Shown one piece after another: positions 24,916 through 33,613 of a DNA stretch of 64,000 nucleotides; the stretch's first letter is position 1, and each line of letters begins with the position of its first letter. Where the stretch lies: the NCBI RefSeq assembly GCF_046244365.1, contig NZ_CP176395.1, positions 4,278,001 through 4,342,000 of the forward strand. Direction: 5' to 3'. A program made the position numbers and the translations under genes. This DNA is from Paenibacillus_V sp046244365 (lineage in GTDB: Bacteria; Bacillota; Bacilli; Paenibacillales; NBRC-103111). The notes under the pieces were generated by a model. The model was given only the letters and a program-made list of their open reading frames with translations, was not told the DNA's origin and made no database searches.

Positions 24916-25914
24916 ATGAAAGTAGCCATTGTTGGCGGCGGCGGAATGGGTCAAGCATACGCTGCGGATTTGGCGAAAATGAACGATATCGAAGTAGTCG
25001 GCGTTTGCGATATCAACTCGGCTTCGGCGGAACGGACCGCGGCGATTTGCGGCTCTGCGGCTTTCAGCGATTTTGACGCGATGCTGTCGCAGGTTGAGGT
25101 GGATGTCGTATGCGTAACCCTGCCGACTTTCCTGCATAAAGAATATGTGATCAAAGCGGCCGAGAAGGGCAAGCACGTCATTTGCGAGAAGCCGATCGCT
25201 CTGGATTTGGCGGATGCCCGTGAAATGATCGAGGCTTGCAGCCGTAACCATGTCAAATTGTTTATCGGCCATGTCGTCCGGTTCTTCCCCAGCTACAGCA
25301 ATTTGGCGGATGCCGTCAAGGACGGGCATATCGGTTCGCCGGGCGTGGCCCATCTGAAAAGAGTGGGGGCCTTCCCGCAAGCGGCCGGGCGCAGCTGGTT
25401 TGCAGACCGCAAGCTGAGCGGCGGCGTTATTCTCGACTTGATGATTCACGACATCGACTATATTTGCGGACTTTGGGGCGATGTGAAATCGGTTTACGCC
25501 ATGGGCCGGTTCAGCGAAGAGCCGAAGATGGAGTACGCGCTGGCCACGCTGCGCTTCGCGAATGGCGCAATCGCCAATCTGGAGTCGTATTGGGGCTATC
25601 CAGGGCCGTTCTCGACGGCAGTCGAGCTGGCGGGCAACGGCGGCATTTTGCGCTATGACAGCCAGCAGGCTTCATCGATGACGATCACGAAAGCAAGCGA
25701 AGACGGTTCGCCTTCGATGCCTGTGCCGCACAGTCCTTCGAAGCACGATCCTTACTATGAAGAGCTCCGTCACTTCTTCTCCTGCATCCGCGACAACAAG
25801 GAGCCGATTGTATCGGCGGAGGATGCTTACAGAGCGGTTGAAATCGCCCTTGCCGCGATGCAATCGATAGAAACCGGCCAGCCGGTAAGGATCGGAGGGA
25901 ATGCAGATGCGTAA
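24916..25914 (+). CDS. Gfo/Idh/MocA family oxidoreductase
   Basis: The NAD(P)-binding motif is VAIVGGGGMGQAYA at the N-terminus. Family marks are GKHVICEKPIALDLADA with the catalytic Lys of EKP (about residue 93) and GGVILDLMIHDIDYICGLWGD with D-x3-H-D (about residue 178). Members act on sugars, inositols or related polyols. The ATG at 24916 has GGAGGTG in front; an ATG at 24901 overlaps that site. 332 residues. Its last 8 bases overlap the next gene, a second member of the same family, so the pair probably catalyses linked steps. Confidence 0.9.
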   Translation: MKVAIVGGGGMGQAYAADLAKMNDIEVVGVCDINSASAERTAAICGSAAFSDFDAMLSQVEVDVVCVTLPTFLHKEYVIKAAEKGKHVICEKPIALDLADAREMIEACSRNHVKLFIGHVVRFFPSYSNLADAVKDGHIGSPGVAHLKRVGAFPQAAGRSWFADRKLSGGVILDLMIHDIDYICGLWGDVKSVYAMGRFSEEPKMEYALATLRFANGAIANLESYWGYPGPFSTAVELAGNGGILRYDSQQASSMTITKASEDGSPSMPVPHSPSKHDPYYEELRHFFSCIRDNKEPIVSAEDAYRAVEIALAAMQSIETGQPVRIGGNADA

Positions 25915-26893
25915 AGTGAAAATAGGTATGATCAGCTTTGCCCACAGCCACGCATACGGCTATTTGGAGGGGCTGCTTCGTCTGCCGCAGGTTGAGGTTG
26001 CCGGTATCGCCGACGAAGTGCACGATCGGGTGAAGGAAGTTACCGAAACGAATGGAATTCCTTATTTTGCGAACTATGAAGAACTGCTGGCGAAAGACAT
26101 CGATGCGGTGGTCATCTGCTCCGAAAACGTGCATCATGCAAAGCTTACGATCGCTTCCGCCAAAGCCAAAAAGCATGTGCTTTGCGAAAAACCGCTAGGC
26201 ATTTCGGTAGCCGAAATGAAGGAAATGATCGACGTTTGCGCCGAGAACGGCGTTCAGCTTATGACGGCGTTTCCTTGCCGTTATTTGTCCGGCGTCATTG
26301 CCGCCAAGGCGGCGATCGACCGCGGCGAAATCGGCGACATCATTGCGATTAAAGGAACGAATCGCGGTTCGATGCCGGGCGGCTGGTTTATCGATAAAAG
26401 CTTGTCCGGTGGCGGCGCGGTATTCGACCACACGGTTCATGTGATGGATTTGATTCATTGGATCACGGGATCGACCGTTACGGAAGTGTATGCGGAAAGC
26501 GGAACGCTGTTCAACGACATCCCGATCGACGATGCGGGCATGGTACACGCGAAGTTCGCTAACGGGGTCATTACCGTGCTTGATCCAAGCTGGTCGAGAT
26601 CCGCTCCGTTCCCGACCTGGGGCGACGTAACGATGGAAATCGTCGGCACGAAAGGGGTCATCTCAGTCGATAGTTTCGGTCAGAAGAATGACGTATACAG
26701 CAAGAAGAACGGAAGAGCCAGCTGGAGTCCGTGGACGGACAACATGGACTTTTTGCTGATCGAGGATTTTGCCGAAGCGATCCGGACCGGTTCGCCGGTG
26801 CCGATTACCGGCCAAGACGGGATGAATGCGGCAGGCGTGGCGCTAGCGGCTTACGATTCCATACAAGCGGGCAAAGCGGTCAGTATCGGATAA
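25907..26893 (+). CDS. Gfo/Idh/MocA family oxidoreductase
   Basis: The N-terminus reads MRKVKIGMISFAHSHAYGYL, an unusual form of the Rossmann motif with His residues where glycines are common. This is seen in a subgroup of Gfo/Idh/MocA proteins. The catalytic EKP is in KKHVLCEKPLGISVAE (about residue 95), and GGAVFDHTVHVMDLIHW supplies the D-H pair. 328 residues. The ATG at 25907 is six to seven bases after CGGAGGGA; the upstream gene ends at 25914. The substrate is unknown, and no sugar transporter is beside it. A terminator follows. Confidence 0.88.
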   Translation: MRKVKIGMISFAHSHAYGYLEGLLRLPQVEVAGIADEVHDRVKEVTETNGIPYFANYEELLAKDIDAVVICSENVHHAKLTIASAKAKKHVLCEKPLGISVAEMKEMIDVCAENGVQLMTAFPCRYLSGVIAAKAAIDRGEIGDIIAIKGTNRGSMPGGWFIDKSLSGGGAVFDHTVHVMDLIHWITGSTVTEVYAESGTLFNDIPIDDAGMVHAKFANGVITVLDPSWSRSAPFPTWGDVTMEIVGTKGVISVDSFGQKNDVYSKKNGRASWSPWTDNMDFLLIEDFAEAIRTGSPVPITGQDGMNAAGVALAAYDSIQAGKAVSIG

Positions 26894-26912
26894 AAAATGG
26901 CATATACGTAAA

Positions 26913-26953
26913 CAAGGGACCCTTCCAACGCGAGTTGAAGGGTCCCTTGTTTT
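26913..26953 (+). terminator. Rho-independent terminator after the oxidoreductases
   Basis: CAAGGGACCCTTC pairs perfectly with GAAGGGTCCCTTG (26937-26949), followed by TTTT. Confidence 0.9.
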
Positions 26954-26954
26954 A

Positions 26955-27007
26955 TAAATAAAAGAGAGCTGTTCCAGTAGCAAATGATCTTGCTTTGGAA
27001 CAGCCCT
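26955..27007 (-). terminator. Rho-independent terminator after nagB
   Basis: On the minus strand AGGGCTGTTCCA pairs with TGGAACAGCT around an inner AAGCAAG/TTTGCT stem, then CTCTTTTATTT. It converges with the plus-strand terminator next to it. Confidence 0.8.
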
Positions 27008-27028
27008 CGCTATTGTTAATGCCGCTAA

Positions 27029-27766
27029 TTATTTTTCCTCGGCAAAATATTTGCCCGCTTCCGTATCGAGCAGCACGACGACGTTCGAATGCGTCTGCAG
27101 AAGGGATGCCGGGCACTCTGTCGTAATCGGACCAGTCAAAGCCCGGTGGACGATTTCGGCTTTTGCCTCGCCGCGTACGACGAGCAGAATCATTTTGGCT
27201 TTGAGGATTGCGCCTACGCCCATCGTCAGCGCATGGGTCGGCACTTCGTCAATCGAGTTGAAGAAGCGCGCATTCGCTTCCCGCGTCTCGCTTTTCAGCT
27301 CGACGATATGGGTCCCGCTTAATAAAGCGTGAGACGGTTCGTTGAAGCCGATATGACCGTTATTGCCGAGCCCGAGGATTTGCAGGTCGATCTGTTTAGC
27401 GTCTTCGAGCAATCGGTTATATCTTTCGCATTCCGCTTCGAGATTCGCGGCGTTGCCGTCCGGAATGTTGATCTGCGAAGCCGGCAGGTCGATATGACCG
27501 AACAAGTGGCGGTTCATGAAGCTGTGGTAGCTTTCCTGGTGATCCTTCGGAAGACCGACGTACTCGTCCAGGTTGAAGGTCGTCGTTTGGCGGAAGCTGA
27601 CCATATCCTTGCGGAACGTCTTGATGATTTCTTCATAAATGCCGATCGGGGAGCTGCCTGTCGCAAGTCCGAGCACGGCTCTAGGATTCGTCTGCACAAG
27701 ACTGGTAATGATACCTGCGCCTGCTTCGTTCAGTTCGTCGTTTGTGCGAAACGTTAAGATGTTCAT
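27029..27766 (-). CDS. nagB: Glucosamine-6-phosphate deaminase
   Basis: NagB converts glucosamine-6-phosphate to fructose-6-phosphate and ammonia, the entry point of amino sugars to glycolysis. Diagnostic stretches are LGLATGSSPIGIYEEII, TTFNLDEYVGLPKDHQESYHSFM (in two parts, catalytic Asp near residue 65), GLGNNGHIGFNEP (His near residue 136) and TMGVGAI. 245 residues, family-typical. The start at 27766 has AGGGAGA in the 3' end of the murR-like gene; the stop of that gene lies only a few bases upstream, so the two are in one operon. No nagA is in the window. Confidence 0.95.
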   Translation of the reverse strand: MNILTFRTNDELNEAGAGIITSLVQTNPRAVLGLATGSSPIGIYEEIIKTFRKDMVSFRQTTTFNLDEYVGLPKDHQESYHSFMNRHLFGHIDLPASQINIPDGNAANLEAECERYNRLLEDAKQIDLQILGLGNNGHIGFNEPSHALLSGTHIVELKSETREANARFFNSIDEVPTHALTMGVGAILKAKMILLVVRGEAKAEIVHRALTGPITTECPASLLQTHSNVVVLLDTEAGKYFAEEK

Positions 27767-27770
27767 CTGC

Positions 27771-28628
27771 TTATCTCCCTTTTTCTTTGCGATATTTTCT
27801 GACCATTTGGAACGAATGCTCCAACATGGGTACATACTCGTCGAAATGCTCGCTCACCATGCCGGTGAACAGGATGTCGATCACGTGCAGTTGGGCGATT
27901 CGCGAAGCCATGTCGCCGCGGCGGACGCCTTCCTCGAGCGAGGAAGTAAAAAGCGGAATATCGGACAAGCCGGCTAACGTCGTCGAGCCGTATTTGGTCA
28001 GCGATATCGTGGTGGCGCCGTTCTCCTTCGCGCAGCGCAGAGCGTCGATCGTCTCGGGCGTTTCTCCGGAATAGGAGATGGCCATCGCTACGTCGCCTGC
28101 CGACAGCGTGGAAGCAGACGTGACCTGCATGTGCGAATCGGAAAATACGGACGTCCGCTTGCCGATGCGAACGAGCTTATGGTGAAAATCCTGCGCGACG
28201 ATGCCGGAGGTGGCGACGCCGTACAGATCGATCTGCCTGGCGGTACGCAGCGCATGGAGAGCGAGCTGCAGTTGACGGAAGTCGAGAAGGTGAGTCGTGT
28301 CCATGATGGAACGGACGTGATTTTTTTCGATTGCCGCCACGATTTCGTTAAGCGGATTGCCCGCTACGATATCCTGGTACGTCATTTCGATCGGCTGCTG
28401 CGCCAGATCGGCTGCGAGCTTCATTTTGAAATCGGTGAATCCGGTGAAATGGAACGTTTTGCAAAACCTCGAAATCGTTGCCGGGCTCGTATGTGACAGC
28501 TCCGCAAGCTCCGTAATATTCATGCTCACGACGGATTGAGGCTGTGCGACAATAAACTCGGCTAGCGCCAGCTCTTTCTTGTTAAAGCGGGACGTTTGCT
28601 CCCGAATGGCCTTGAGCATGCTTTGCAT
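27771..28628 (-). CDS. MurR/RpiR family transcriptional regulator
   Basis: The N-terminal HTH_6 domain (about residues 1-77) includes ELAELSHTSPATISRFCKTF. The C-terminal SIS domain (about residues 110-260) binds a phosphosugar and has VAISYSGETPETI near residue 185. It lies directly upstream of nagB in the same transcript, so it probably controls amino-sugar catabolism and senses glucosamine-6-phosphate or a related sugar phosphate. The start at 28628 is the best guess; an earlier ATG at 28661 lacks a ribosome binding site. An RpiR-type operator (28684-28697) and a promoter (28737-28765) lie just upstream, suggesting self-control. Confidence 0.9.
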   Translation of the reverse strand: MQSMLKAIREQTSRFNKKELALAEFIVAQPQSVVSMNITELAELSHTSPATISRFCKTFHFTGFTDFKMKLAADLAQQPIEMTYQDIVAGNPLNEIVAAIEKNHVRSIMDTTHLLDFRQLQLALHALRTARQIDLYGVATSGIVAQDFHHKLVRIGKRTSVFSDSHMQVTSASTLSAGDVAMAISYSGETPETIDALRCAKENGATTISLTKYGSTTLAGLSDIPLFTSSLEEGVRRGDMASRIAQLHVIDILFTGMVSEHFDEYVPMLEHSFQMVRKYRKEKGR

Positions 28629-28683
28629 AGCGGGTTCACCACATTCTTCAGCTTCCTGCATCGGCAGGTTGTTCTTTACAAAA

Positions 28684-28697
28684 TGAAAATAATTTCA
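28684..28697. promoter_or_regulatory. Putative RpiR-type operator
   Basis: A perfect inverted repeat TGAAA-N4-TTTCA lies 40-55 bases downstream of the -10 element and upstream of the regulator start. RpiR/MurR-family regulators commonly bind TGAAA...TTTCA dyads. A second AT-rich palindrome (AAAATATTTT) lies at about 28720-28729. Confidence 0.5.
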
Positions 28698-28736
28698 GTA
28701 AAAACGGATCATTTCGAGAAAATATTTTTCATTCTG

Positions 28737-28765
28737 ATCATATCGCATTTTCATCAAATCGACAA
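28737..28765 (-). promoter_or_regulatory. Promoter for the murR-like/nagB operon
   Basis: Minus strand TTGTCG (28765-28760) and TATGAT (28742-28737), spacer 17 bases. Confidence 0.6.
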
Positions 28766-28829
28766 GTCGCAACGAAGGAAACAGGAACATTTTCTCTTTT
28801 TCCAACAGCTTGTCCCGCAAGGGGGCCGG

Positions 28830-29270
28830 TTATCCCGAGCAGAGCCGCATTTCATAAAAAGATTGGCCGCCTTGTTTAACGATAGATGAGGTCGGCGTGA
28901 AGCCGCATGTTTGAAACAGCCGCAAAGATGCCTCATCTTTTTTATCGACATAATGAACGATTTCCTCTAACCGCAGCACTTCGAACGCAAGGCGGCACAG
29001 CAAACGAACCGCATCGCCTTCCGGGATTTCCGGACCGGCCTCGATAAGGGTAATCACGGGGCGTCCGATCGCCGCCTCGCGTCTTTCGAAATCCGTTTCC
29101 GTCAGCGCAATCGTTCCGATCGCCGTTTTTGCGTTATCCGACTTGGACGAAATGGCGAAAATCAGACGGCGGTCGTTATTCCGTTTACGGCGTCTTCCAT
29201 ACAAGCCGGCTTCCTTGGCATTTTGCAGCGTCAGCCGAATATGGTCGTTTTCAATCGAGATCGGTTTCAT
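28830..29270 (-). CDS. GNAT-family acetyltransferase (divergent)
   Basis: The 146-residue protein has the general layout of a GNAT protein: an N-terminal strand-helix, a central AIGTIALTETDFERREAAIGR stretch (split over two strands) that fits the beta-4 region, and the C-terminal IVHYVDKKDEASLRLFQTCGF that matches the end of the GNAT fold (N-x2-S-x4-E-x-x-GF type). The acetyl-CoA-binding Q/R-x-x-G-x-G/A loop is not clearly preserved (EIPEGDAVRLLCRLA). Substrate unknown. AGAGGCG precedes the ATG. It lies upstream of the murR promoter on the same strand. Confidence 0.6.
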   Translation of the reverse strand: MKPISIENDHIRLTLQNAKEAGLYGRRRKRNNDRRLIFAISSKSDNAKTAIGTIALTETDFERREAAIGRPVITLIEAGPEIPEGDAVRLLCRLAFEVLRLEEIVHYVDKKDEASLRLFQTCGFTPTSSIVKQGGQSFYEMRLCSG

Positions 29271-29517
29271 GGGAGCGCCTCTTTTCGTCGGAATCGTTGA
29301 AGGAATGTATTACTCCTACCATATGTCACGGCTTCATGAAAGGCACGGCGTATAGCCGGGGCTTGGGGCGACGGCCGATAAAACCCAAATGATTCCTGCA
29401 AAAAAAGGAGTCTGAACCCTCGCCATTGCAAATAAGTTATTAGAGAGTTGCGTAAGCCGTTCTTTCGGGTAAGCGGCGGGGCGGCGGATTACGAAATCCT
29501 ATGGGAGGGATAGCGTG

Positions 29518-29811
29518 ATGCAGGTGGTGGACATCAACGTTGATCGGACGGAGCTTATTTTAACGGTCGACAACGGCAAACGTGTCGCTTCGCAAACGGT
29601 CGCCTTCGACAAAGTGCTAAGCATTCGGTTCAGCAAGGAAACGGTCAAAAAGTGGTTTTCAACGAAAGTAGTCAGAAGGATCGAGCTGTACACCAAGGAT
29701 AAAGAGGAGCCTTATTCGATCGGCAGCGATAAAGTGAAATCGTTCGACGCGATCGAGGAGTATATCCGGCAGTTGGCCGAAAAACATCAGATTCCTTTGG
29801 AGCAAGCTTGA
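29518..29811 (+). CDS. Small conserved-looking protein, unknown function
   Basis: The 97-residue product starts MQVVDINVDRTELILTVDNG and consists of short strands followed by a C-terminal amphipathic helix (about residues 75-97, VKSFDAIEEYIRQLAEKH). No family is recognised. The ATG at 29518 has GGGAGGGA nine bases upstream; a GTG at 29515 is closer to the site. Transcribed alone. 27 bases downstream lies an orphan AAGGAGGTGAGG. Confidence 0.65.
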   Translation: MQVVDINVDRTELILTVDNGKRVASQTVAFDKVLSIRFSKETVKKWFSTKVVRRIELYTKDKEEPYSIGSDKVKSFDAIEEYIRQLAEKHQIPLEQA

Positions 29812-29888
29812 GCGTAATCGGTAATCGCAGCTTATTCAAGGAGGTGAGGAAACGAAGCGGCGTCAATGTCCCAAAGTTCGTACCCATG

Positions 29889-29921
29889 CAAAAAGGAGCC
29901 TGCCTATTCAGCGGGCTCCTT
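29889..29921 (-). terminator. Terminator overlapping the stop of the alpha/beta hydrolase gene
   Basis: Minus strand AAGGAGCCC pairs with GGCTCCTT and is followed by five Ts in total (CTCCTTTTTGC). The TGA stop codon of the gene (29910-29908) lies in the loop. Confidence 0.8.
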
Positions 29922-30876
29922 GCGTTAAGCTTTTCAGGAACGAGGTTGCGCGAAGCATATATTCTTTCTTATGAGACCTGTAGATGAGCTCGTGTTTGCT
30001 GTTCGGTACGAGCCACAACCGGGTTTTCTCGTGGTCGGGCTGGTTGTCGTAGAGCTCCTGAATCAGCTGATAGTCCGCTTTGCTGTCCTGCTTGCTGTGA
30101 ATCAGGTAGATGGGGAGCTCGTAATGCGTCGTCTTCACGTCATGCGTCGGCACTTGACTCAAACTGACGCCGTTAAAAATCGGGAAGAAGAAACGGATGA
30201 GAGAAAGGGACGGAAACCTCGGCAGGTCGACATGCTGCTTCACGTTCATGTAGAGCGTATCGGGGTCGAGCAGATAGGTGCTGTCCAGAATCATGCCGCT
30301 GATTTCCTTCGTTACGAGTGCGGCTTGCAAGGCAGTTCCGGCCCCCATCGAGAAGCCCCAGACGAATACGTTCTGCGCGCCCTTCGTTTTGGCTAGGCTG
30401 ATCGCGCCGAGAAGCTCCTGCGTTTCCTGGATGCCTCCGGTAACGACGCGGCCGGGCTGAACAAACCCGTAATCGAACATAAGTACGTTGTATTGCATGC
30501 GGTTTAGCGCTTTCGCCAATTCATACATCGGCACCCACGATTCCTCGCGGTTTGCGCCATAGCCGTGAGAAAAAACGACCGTTTCTTGCGACTCGCCCGG
30601 GATGTACCAGCCGTTTAAGGAGCTGCGGCCGTTGGCGCTCGGGAAGGTGACGTCTTCGTAAGAGAGGCCGATCGCTTCCAACGGATTGGAGAGCAGCGGC
30701 GCGATGGCGGGTCTTCCGAGCGTCCAGGCGATATAGCCGTGAAAGGCGAGAATCGGCATGATCAGCAGCAAAGCGACTGCCGTAGCCCATCTGGGCAACC
30801 GGATTTTTTTGCGTACGCCTATTTTGACAGCGTTTTCAAAACGGCGAAGCAACGGATTCAATGTGACGGTTTTCAT
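29908..30876 (-). CDS. Membrane-anchored alpha/beta hydrolase
   Basis: A basic N-terminus and a hydrophobic helix (about residues 29-52) anchor the protein; the rest is an alpha/beta hydrolase. The oxyanion stretch is VVFSHGYGANREES and the nucleophile elbow is GFSMGAG (Ser near residue 172). The His is probably in PNSKHELIYRS (about residue 293). It resembles Bacillus YqkD-type hydrolases (BAAT/acyl hydrolase-like). Substrate unknown. The start at 30876 has AAGGAGGGATTCGG upstream. Its own promoter is at 30953-30981. Confidence 0.85.
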   Translation of the reverse strand: MKTVTLNPLLRRFENAVKIGVRKKIRLPRWATAVALLLIMPILAFHGYIAWTLGRPAIAPLLSNPLEAIGLSYEDVTFPSANGRSSLNGWYIPGESQETVVFSHGYGANREESWVPMYELAKALNRMQYNVLMFDYGFVQPGRVVTGGIQETQELLGAISLAKTKGAQNVFVWGFSMGAGTALQAALVTKEISGMILDSTYLLDPDTLYMNVKQHVDLPRFPSLSLIRFFFPIFNGVSLSQVPTHDVKTTHYELPIYLIHSKQDSKADYQLIQELYDNQPDHEKTRLWLVPNSKHELIYRSHKKEYMLRATSFLKSLTQGAR

Positions 30877-30952
30877 CCGAATCCCTCCTTAAGATGTAAT
30901 GGGAAGCTGCATAACGGGAATGGAATCTACTTTGTGTTAGTTGCTTATCTTC

Positions 30953-30981
30953 ATAGTATGACGGGGAGGGGAGACCGTCAA
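30953..30981 (-). promoter_or_regulatory. Promoter for the alpha/beta hydrolase gene
   Basis: Minus strand TTGACG (30981-30976) and TACTAT (30958-30953), 17-base spacer. Confidence 0.65.
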
Positions 30982-31114
30982 TAAGCGCGGCGAAATGTTA
31001 TCTCCGTGTAACACGGCTGTAATGGAACGTCCAAAACTTGCCGTTTCCCGCATTGTATCGACGGCGGCCGTATGTCATAATTTTGGTAATCGGCGGTCAA
31101 ATGGAGGAGATGTC

Positions 31115-31531
31115 ATGCAGGTACCGAAACGGGCTAATCAAGAGGTTATTTTGTTCGACGGCGTTTGCAACATGTGTGCGGCTGTCGTTCGATTCGTGAT
31201 CCAGCGAGATCCGAAGGGGCGATTCCAGTTCGCCGCTCTTCAGTCGGATATGGGGCGCCTGCTTCTTGAGAAGCATGGGCTGCAACCGGGCCGGCTGGAT
31301 ACATTCGTCCTTGTGCAGGGAGAACGCAGCTGGATCAAGTCGACGGCCGCGCTGCGCGTTTGCCGCGGGCTGAAAGGACTATGGCCGTTGCTTTATGCAG
31401 GGATCGTCGTACCTAGACGCGTCAGGGACTTGATGTACCAATGGGTGGCGCGCAACCGTTACCGATGGTTCGGAAAGACGGATTCCTGCATGATGCCTAC
31501 TCCTGAGCTGCGCAAAAGATTTTTGGATTAA
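31115..31531 (+). CDS. DCC-family (DUF393) thiol-disulfide oxidoreductase-like protein
   Basis: The N-terminal motif VILFDGVCNMCAAVVRFVI has the D-x-x-C-x-x-C (DGVCNMC) that names the DCC family. Further marks are RFQFAALQS, STAALRVCRGL and the C-terminal YRWFGKTDSCMMPTPELR-RF. Members are predicted thiol-disulfide oxidoreductases of unknown partner. 138 residues. ATGGAGGAGATGTC precedes the ATG. An upstream in-frame extension to 30995 has no ribosome binding site and is rejected. Confidence 0.9.
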   Translation: MQVPKRANQEVILFDGVCNMCAAVVRFVIQRDPKGRFQFAALQSDMGRLLLEKHGLQPGRLDTFVLVQGERSWIKSTAALRVCRGLKGLWPLLYAGIVVPRRVRDLMYQWVARNRYRWFGKTDSCMMPTPELRKRFLD

Positions 31532-31626
31532 TCGGGCCTCCGAGGAAAAGTCTTCAAAAACGCTATTGTCGAGAGATGTTGCGTTTTGTAAGATTAGAAG
31601 AAGAACGAACCGATGGAGGTTATTGG

Positions 31627-32001
31627 ATGAAACGATTGGCGATTTTGCTTGTTGCAGGCTGTTTAACGCTTAGCGCATGCGGGACAAACCGTGAGACGGC
31701 TGGCATGATAGAGGACAAAAAACCTACTTTGGACGTCGTAATCAAGGTGGAAGGCAATAGTGCGAAGGTATCGGTTCTAACCGACCTGCATATTTCCAAG
31801 GAGCATTACGGCGGGGCCCGCAAGGCGGGGGAAGGACATATTCATACTTACTTGAACGACGGAGAAAAGGTAGCGATGGACGAGCCGGAGAAAACGTTTC
31901 CCGGCTTGGCTCCCGGTAAGCATGAAATCAAGGTTTCCCTCCATAACAACGATCATACCCCTTATGACGTCACCAAGACGGTTGCGTTCGAGGTCAAATA
32001 A
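31627..32001 (+). CDS. Small predicted lipoprotein
   Basis: A signal peptide (MKRLAILLVAGCLTLSAC) ends in a lipobox LSAC, with Cys at residue 18. The ~105-residue mature part looks like a small Ig-like or YtkA/DUF4399-like beta sandwich, with GHIHTYLNDGEKV and GLAPGKHEIKVSLHNNDHTPYD. Several His residues could bind metal. GGAGG lies ten bases before the ATG. It is 74 bases upstream of the sensor kinase gene, in the same direction with no terminator between them, so it may be an extracytoplasmic accessory of that system; this is inferred. Confidence 0.75.
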   Translation: MKRLAILLVAGCLTLSACGTNRETAGMIEDKKPTLDVVIKVEGNSAKVSVLTDLHISKEHYGGARKAGEGHIHTYLNDGEKVAMDEPEKTFPGLAPGKHEIKVSLHNNDHTPYDVTKTVAFEVK

Positions 32002-32074
32002 GGGTTCTGAGCGGTATCGTGTACATATGCAATTGGATTCGAGTCTGTTTGGATGAATGCTTGCGGGGGGAAGA

Positions 32075-33613
32075 ATGAAACCGTTCATAACGAAAATCAG
32101 CTTAGGAAACAAAATCATCGTACTGACGACGGCGATCACGATTGTGATGATGACGTGCGTCATTTGGTTCACCTCGATCGTATTGCGGCAATCGGTTGAA
32201 GAGACGTATAACGGGCAGCTTCAAGGCATGACGATCGCCATTAACGGCCGCTATGAAGAGTCGCATGTCCTGCAGGACGTCCAGCAAATATTCGATTATA
32301 TCCAGTATAAGAACAAGAAGGTCATCGAACTGACGCTGCACGGCATGGATGGCAGCATTCTTGCTTCCACGGACCGGGCCAAAATCGGCTTGCCGTCGAA
32401 GACGTCTGTTCTCGAGCAAGCCCGAACGGACAAGTCGCTAGTCACGCGCATCAATCATGACGGGGACGGGATTCCGAAGGCGCAGCTCGTCGCTCCGCTG
32501 AAGGAGGACGGGACGACGGTCGGCGCGATCGTTCTGCTTCTGGATACATCGGAGGAAACCAAGCTGGTCGCATCGCAAATCCGGACGATCGCTTGGGTAT
32601 GCTTCCTGATCGGCGTGGTCATGCTTGTTCTGCTATTGTTCATGATCCGCAAATTGCTGATCCGTCCTCTTCTGCGTCTGCGTCAGGCGGCCTCCGTGGT
32701 CAAACAGGGTCAAGACTACAATCACGTCGATTTGAACGCGAGCCTTGAAATCAATGAGGTGGCCGCTGCGTTCAACGATATGGTGGACAATTTGGACGAT
32801 CGCTACGAGCAGCTCCAGCATGCTCTCGAAACGCTGCAATCGACGCAGAAACAGCTCGTGCAGTCCGAAAAAATGGTGGCGCTCGGTGGGCTTGTCGCGG
32901 GTATCGCTCATGAAATCAACACGCCGCTTGGCATCGGGGTAACCGCTACCTCGTATATGGATCAGCGTACCAAAGAGATTACGGCGTTATACAGCCAGAA
33001 CAAAATGAAAAAATCCGATCTGGATACGTATCTGCAATCGGCGGAGGAGACGACGTCGATCATCATGAGCAACCTGCAGCGCGCATCGGAGCTGATCCGC
33101 AGCTTCAAGCAGGTGTCGGTAGACCAGTCGAGCGAGGCCAAAAGACGGTTCAAGCTGAAAAGCTATATCGAGGAAGTGCTGCTCAGCTTAAATCCGCGCA
33201 TAAAGAAAACGAAGCTGTGCATCCGCATCGACAGCCCGCAGGGCGATATCGAAGTGGACACCTACCCCGGGGCGGTTTCGCAAATCATCACGAACTTTAT
33301 CATGAATTCAACCATTCATGCTTACGAGGCGGATCAGGCCGGTACGATCCGTATCGGCATCGCCAAGCTGGGCGGCATGCTATGCATTAATTACTCGGAC
33401 GACGGCAAAGGGATGACACCCGAAACGGTCGGCAAAATATTCGATCCGTTCTTCACGACGAACCGCGGGGGCGGGGGGACCGGACTCGGCATGAATATCG
33501 TATACAACATCGTAACGCAAACGTTCGGCGGCACCATACGCTGCGAAAGCGAGCTCGGCAGAGGGACTTCATTCATCATTGAAATACCCGACCAGGAGGA
33601 CAATACCATATGA
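32075..33613 (+). CDS. Membrane sensor histidine kinase
   Basis: Two membrane helices (about residues 13-35 and 176-198) flank an extracytoplasmic sensor domain of ~140 residues that looks like a double-Cache/sCache fold (DGSILASTDRAKIG). A HAMP region follows (about 200-250), then a coiled coil and the phosphoacceptor motif GLVAGIAHEINTPLGIG (His near residue 284). The ATPase domain has NFIMNSTIHAY (N box), DDGKGM and GTGLGMNIV. The kinase type (long loop, TPLG H-box) is common for sensors with complex partners. The ATG at 32075 follows GGGGGGAAG. Its TGA overlaps the ATG of the HD-GYP regulator, its likely target. Confidence 0.9.
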   Translation: MKPFITKISLGNKIIVLTTAITIVMMTCVIWFTSIVLRQSVEETYNGQLQGMTIAINGRYEESHVLQDVQQIFDYIQYKNKKVIELTLHGMDGSILASTDRAKIGLPSKTSVLEQARTDKSLVTRINHDGDGIPKAQLVAPLKEDGTTVGAIVLLLDTSEETKLVASQIRTIAWVCFLIGVVMLVLLLFMIRKLLIRPLLRLRQAASVVKQGQDYNHVDLNASLEINEVAAAFNDMVDNLDDRYEQLQHALETLQSTQKQLVQSEKMVALGGLVAGIAHEINTPLGIGVTATSYMDQRTKEITALYSQNKMKKSDLDTYLQSAEETTSIIMSNLQRASELIRSFKQVSVDQSSEAKRRFKLKSYIEEVLLSLNPRIKKTKLCIRIDSPQGDIEVDTYPGAVSQIITNFIMNSTIHAYEADQAGTIRIGIAKLGGMLCINYSDDGKGMTPETVGKIFDPFFTTNRGGGGTGLGMNIVYNIVTQTFGGTIRCESELGRGTSFIIEIPDQEDNTI

